NCBI GenBank assembly: GCA_030272155.1
Contig: CP126195.1
Span: 434,001 to 498,000, forward strand
Length of the DNA stretch: 64,000 nucleotides
Direction of reading: 5' to 3'
Source: Tetradesmus obliquus
Lineage: Eukaryota > Chlorophyta > Chlorophyceae > Sphaeropleales > Scenedesmaceae
Part shown: positions 62,901 to 64,000 of the stretch, one piece after another
How the letters are laid out: every line of letters begins with the position of its first letter
Position numbering within the stretch: the stretch's first letter is position 1
Made by a program: the position numbers and the translations under genes
Notes under the pieces: generated by a model
What the model was told of the DNA's origin: nothing
The model's input: the letters and a program-made list of their open reading frames with translations, nothing else
The model's database searches: none

Positions 62901-64000
62901 TCACAGGACACCAGGAAACCAGCCCGACTGCTTGGCATGGCCAGCACGGCCCTCGGGGTTCAGGAGACTCAACTGCTGAGAGAGCAACACTGGGTCAGGC
63001 TGGGCCAGCTGGACTCGCCCCCTGAACTGCTACACAAGTGGGATACGTTTACGTACACAGACGGCAGTGTGATACAGGACGAAAATTGCAATGGACCAGG
63101 CATAGGCGCAGCAGTGCACACGCCTGCCTCCCAGGGCAGACATGAACGCACGTGGTACGTCAACTGCATACAGCGGGACGGCAATGCAGACCTGAGCTAC
63201 GTCAACACCATCAGTAGGGCAGAACTGGCAGCTATTCATGTAGCACTTACAGAGGCAGCGCCTCTGATAACCCAGCCAGACAACGCCGTCCACATCGCCA
63301 CTGACAGCCTGGGGTCGATTTTTGGCATTAGAAAAGCGGTGGATCGTCCCCAGGATATTTCAGAACACCGTCACCTCCACTTGCTAAATGGGATAGTTGA
63401 TGCAATAAGAGCGGCACCCGGCTCAGTTCACATCTGGAAGGTTAAAAGTCAAATAGGTATAGCAGGCAATGAAGCTGCAGATAAGGCAGCAGTGGCCGTG
63501 GCACATGGGGAAGTGGCTGCCACCCAACTCAATGAATATGGCAGGCCAAGCAACCTGCGAACAAGCACCCACTGGCCACATAGACGCATCGAGCAGCAGA
63601 AAGAAGCAAATGGCAAGTCCATTCAGCACACGATGTACGAACCACTGGCCAACCTAGAGGATGCACTGCGAGACATAGCCCATACGCACAGGTGGTTCGG
63701 CATGTCCAATCTACAGTCATACTACGCAGAGCAATGGCTACGGCACTGCGACCAGATGGAACACAGATACAGCCATATGTTTCTAACAAGCTCAAAGGTC
63801 TCCCTGCGTACCAAAAAGCTAGCCATCGGATGTAGGTTTGACGTAGCGCCGACACACAAGCAGTTGCACCGTTACCGTGTAGTAAAGAGCCCCATGTGCC
63901 CCCTCAGATGTGGCGAAACAGACAGCTGCCACCACGCCATCAGTGGATGCCCTAGGCTATCCACTACCGTCACCAGCCGTCACAATGCAGCTGGGTCTCT
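53650..64000 (+). mobile_element. Dualen/RandI-like non-LTR retrotransposon (5' part)
   Basis: The plus-strand element opens about 0.3 kb upstream of the phosphoesterase exon and runs off the window. It is A/C-rich on the coding strand and lacks the CAG runs of the host genes. Domain order is APE endonuclease, reverse transcriptase, PHD finger, RNase H, then CCHC plus RHN, the usual beginning of a restriction-like endonuclease. Elements with both APE and restriction-like endonucleases are the Dualen/RandI clade, first described from Chlamydomonas. The frame is intact over at least 10 kb, so the copy is probably young. The left border is approximate. Confidence 0.85.
53994..64000 (+). CDS. Giant retrotransposon polyprotein (APE, RT, PHD, RNase H, start of RLE), 3' incomplete
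   Basis: Read codon by codon, the frame has no stop from 53709 to the window end. From the first ATG (53994) it is at least 3335 codons. Order: residues about 200-405 with several hydrophobic segments (strongest 383-400, Leu-rich); about 675-775 Josephin-like; about 800-1000 basic and low complexity; APE endonuclease 1004-1252 (CTWNVRG with Asn1007, VLTELK, LAGDFNA, SRIDDIYI, SDHDG); reverse transcriptase about 1590-1900 (GKAPGPDGVANELL, QAGFRNKRST, QADLTEAFDTISH, GTIQGDSLSPFLF, FADD 1853-1856); PHD finger 2471-2521 (CEFC...CIVC...YHNTC...CREC); RNase H 3015-3170 (Asp3023, Glu3077, Asp3104, Asp3163); CCHC knuckle from Cys3302, then RHN at 3329-3331. The product should act in target-primed reverse transcription. 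The first 1000 residues may replace a separate ORF1. No internal frameshift was seen. Confidence 0.9.
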   Translation, partial: MNEPMEPIHAYAVEQTMPALLRGHMPTTAPTAPMQPSQHRPLPRFYQFLIKMPFAVDELLLTGAQPVLIQIHDGRILPPVYSDEYSPERIEQMRVFRDELTALAARLQQDQPLQNATVMQQLLHLLGQPWQHGILTGIGSTMDSSPCQLMAISHHGSRSGIARAKHPSATAKAAAASLSTKPASAVATCIQTIMHQTLNNTLASHAWMIQLAAALARMAPAAAMLLLALCPEWMYSNRKIYYWHHWHYPSSPNTMLVCTSCTMCDAGTRAAHQVVIAAVVKKAVYHSSLRAWLITAPQLLCVWAFTSEQKYTPKSSMPTTHAHRHHCPPLQCMATVCVTVALLTSPRWGLYLAQLTRFHIQYLLAYTMLASIWHPYRLSSMLITVTLLLLLSLLLLLLRLSRAKTPPATHDSVLVRSLRVAYVQLSKAAAGVAGHGICSVCWGVGFATATYDLLTRSLDSNSAMTSQHTSTIGHKTYSRTTDARPNNMQDLGLRTNWKGCLTGTPAPTRRSLSIEESLNKNNNIKVLSPSEHTIITTHTEELTLAAMHMCSCSPTEDLHQHMHTPAPKPQWQNPDEYDKTYKQIGGGHCTQTCNKPRLPANPIDVGRRHHQSRQRLLPHGTYKTPEEVGLYAEAQAAQECGAQAANAFFGCRMTAAGMQPPFPAPGFMKPDLMSVGIAPSEGGEYDDRGNYTLASINTCLAVRGITNACLIPALGIENPDEKVTQDFVISHLPPGCQEIFINEIGYHYVTWKVSPVDGHWYNLDGLIVSAKRGKVKLVGPEDWDTLRHVVINVLVPVNARTQGQTLLRLPRSERTDDLTGTPPTNWPLIQGTQVEFHPRHPTLRPQGTLQVTQRTHEQDQKQTANEAHPRLQNNKPPNIGGKQRCKRGKPPSPTVPPPQGQITKRTSNQKKTNSKSNCSQKRTLQPTHSTPRHTTSQTRVKNPGQATQKHPSTQASITQYLPTNREPNTALQVTKEPDPSPTSTTTAQPDPVLRPSDEETLAICTWNVRGAISSLSAIRKLAQPGHGQQPPNVIVLTELKLAKLPKALRRALQNYHLFHSLKPATNKGKPRKARGQAGVLIAMHHELCALGTIKATYFDKLDGYMLQVSLHLPESQPLHVVGMYCPHTTPIRRHMYNVCETLLADKSSSQHTVILAGDFNATMQDADRLNLSAAPADEIHRQFIQRTQMHPLDPITSSQDQPSARRFTYRKGKEELPYSRIDDIYINVTAQQVTSMPVEVQVLDGSETSDHDGLLASIPYTKINLLPPLPPLIDRSSYDNTTQGDVSKKLQKPNKAQKTAIGIAIAAHHQSELASLHTETEQLLDEYVKRHWQMLESATAERPQPLTHLGTETAREVVDRLGRKVMQALANAKQTYIDMCPKRPNNITGEHYRPRTATRHRKKYYYMKKEVAHRLFAMRHPLQPIRPEDPNITTAHKTAVDDLVQKNTTATQLHEESALTATHDEICRHIKKLNKQDEKISEQKARRRAHATLEKNQKRGNKVATGQHQPTPVMAGRALKTNDGRLLTAREQILEYTATFYKKKMTAPEPNGKTGKYMPEEADMQYVWDTDPEFAEYKGLLQKTAPAGPRHWLHPAMDDELAYHTCLKTLAQGKAPGPDGVANELLQLLPEEGKKAIHNLFRIMWATGLTPTDWKVSNTILLFKHKGTPLELQYYRRIGLELTVYKLWTRMVAFAMADRAERQGMISSMQAGFRNKRSTAHQLEMMVMLLEDAHWTKQNIYLLQADLTEAFDTISHDKMLWILYDLGFPTDAIEVVKDLYTATTTTVQTPHGPTRALTIDRGTIQGDSLSPFLFILYIEPLLRWLQAGAKGYLVGAIQDPATREENHISNITFADDINIVTGGPQALPNLKHQTRKFSRYTDWGHLMANNVKTLVTGALHHHQPNKPYDEETLRIQLTNTIQIQGKHITFLPPRAPFKLLGVHLTMDLNFTHQLTAMLKQIREMVTALKTSYASTAQKERIIRTCIRPKITYAMAVAPYSWSDIKLFDSLLTRATKQAWGQPVSMPTAAAHMDKELGGLGCPSLEVDYTTTCVQRVTRAMNDTGRLGVITKALIQLQRQSIDRLTAEKAPSVMRHCMRLRQLATLAGCRIELRKDGESQATLQDTQSLASSIATILKDPFSWDAQLAQDLHSLQAVGIETVECMLTPDRTLVKLAATLPMMVGKRNVKPKHTNAWNRIAHLLLTGQTYSPSSTIETSLLPRYERKVHPTIQTLLRQQRPNNPTSPSNTIIHMLSSIRQHNERHAHAVRDAVLDYRAYLQSQSKAHHQANIRNTKIGKAYTVTKVQETGYAQYLKLKDQEPVDQRRRKTTVKRAKADAEASIAEPQQPSGNAQPLQRRSTKRQRRAKPLTPGKYHEALLELYTKYAHTCEEITHVEALVSCTAHQAGKQPKQLKRVRGHSTQLLAKVQWSTSVQPGWLIDIALAGRYRLPQGIGPQPANDADMDELNAFRPCEFCTAAITADTDRNTIQQCIVCQRIYHNTCLPHDVQCASSVAPYTCRECADKHYTAATLPPELRLYKVTFLPTEEPISLVEICGTAAAKAELATIQECRQAEDRAAAINQLQQRPKKICFHHITSAPNERLYNVTIGQALRQKLIIHTTPINPHTDMRPLEPTCKFAVFTRQMPCADGSDTSTTTASTRNVACIYQQDGRCIHMMQPELAHRLSAEYLHVERHHSQAAAQHRPGTLAEALHQLCTRYQEGGALPGSTDKFIEAKHQYAMPPALHATLQHMIGCNKERFASPLNVHPETKQYWSVHPEDQLFGANYDAYKCAWTGSSIAVPNFDQHAAAKATDWAIRSALNTDTPTVTILLVPTYCADHEDAAHMRLVHLHRHCCRMLFTAPSRMVDLQPPGNAPMLSCKQLHWRLQAIAIANEAGFQQHLPLWDREWQREFRENIELALPRKLINKNSLRIQFDDAEYAITGFGGCRTDSILTEARWVANASKRFQRKSQDTRKPARLLGMASTALGVQETQLLREQHWVRLGQLDSPPELLHKWDTFTYTDGSVIQDENCNGPGIGAAVHTPASQGRHERTWYVNCIQRDGNADLSYVNTISRAELAAIHVALTEAAPLITQPDNAVHIATDSLGSIFGIRKAVDRPQDISEHRHLHLLNGIVDAIRAAPGSVHIWKVKSQIGIAGNEAADKAAVAVAHGEVAATQLNEYGRPSNLRTSTHWPHRRIEQQKEANGKSIQHTMYEPLANLEDALRDIAHTHRWFGMSNLQSYYAEQWLRHCDQMEHRYSHMFLTSSKVSLRTKKLAIGCRFDVAPTHKQLHRYRVVKSPMCPLRCGETDSCHHAISGCPRLSTTVTSRHNAAGS

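Overview
The window is nuclear DNA of a green alga, most likely a chlorophycean. Its genes are split by many GT-AG introns with the tight consensus (C)AG|GTGAG/GTGCG...GCAG|. CAG/CTG repeats are read as poly-Gln, poly-Ala, poly-Ser or poly-Leu. A PSB27-like lumenal photosystem II protein is present, and TGTAA signals sit behind several genes. I built the models by hand from splice phase plus family motifs. Every exon-exon phase listed closes, but no transcript data were available.

Layout: PSB27-like (+, 501-2587) converges with TRM13 tRNA methyltransferase (-, 3835-9239). A shared 5' region separates TRM13 from a DUF952 protein (+, 9934-11175), which converges with GCN5 histone acetyltransferase (-, 12631-19110). 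A second shared 5' region precedes a FERM/poly-Gln protein (+, 19948-25514). Four more plus-strand genes follow: an OleA-type thiolase (29045-31589), a cyclin-dependent kinase (33158-36179), the Golgi tether p115/Uso1 (39859-48062) and a small unrecognised protein (48977-50214). The last exon of a minus-strand calcineurin-like phosphoesterase lies at 53140-53391. From about 53.65 kb to the window end is the 5' part of a very large non-LTR retrotransposon. Its single open frame (53994 to beyond 64000, at least 3335 codons) encodes a hydrophobic N-terminus, a Josephin-like region, an APE endonuclease, reverse transcriptase, a PHD finger, RNase H and the start of a restriction-like endonuclease. 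This is a Dualen/RandI-type dual-endonuclease architecture.

The most unusual property is shared by nearly all the host genes. Short tandem copies ('exon echoes') of an exon edge, together with its splice site and some flanking intron, lie in the adjacent intron. For terminal exons the copy lies just beyond the stop codon. GCN5 alone has seven exons with such copies (up to four extra copies of one exon end), and TRM13 has a regular 132-bp array. They look like decayed partial tandem duplications that create decoy splice sites. Telomere-like TTTAGGG motifs occur in two of the arrays. Many introns also use a (CTG)n tract running straight into the CAG acceptor.

The genes are ordinary housekeeping functions and do not form a pathway. 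The OleA-type enzyme, with all four catalytic residues at bacterial spacing, is the most unexpected metabolic gene.
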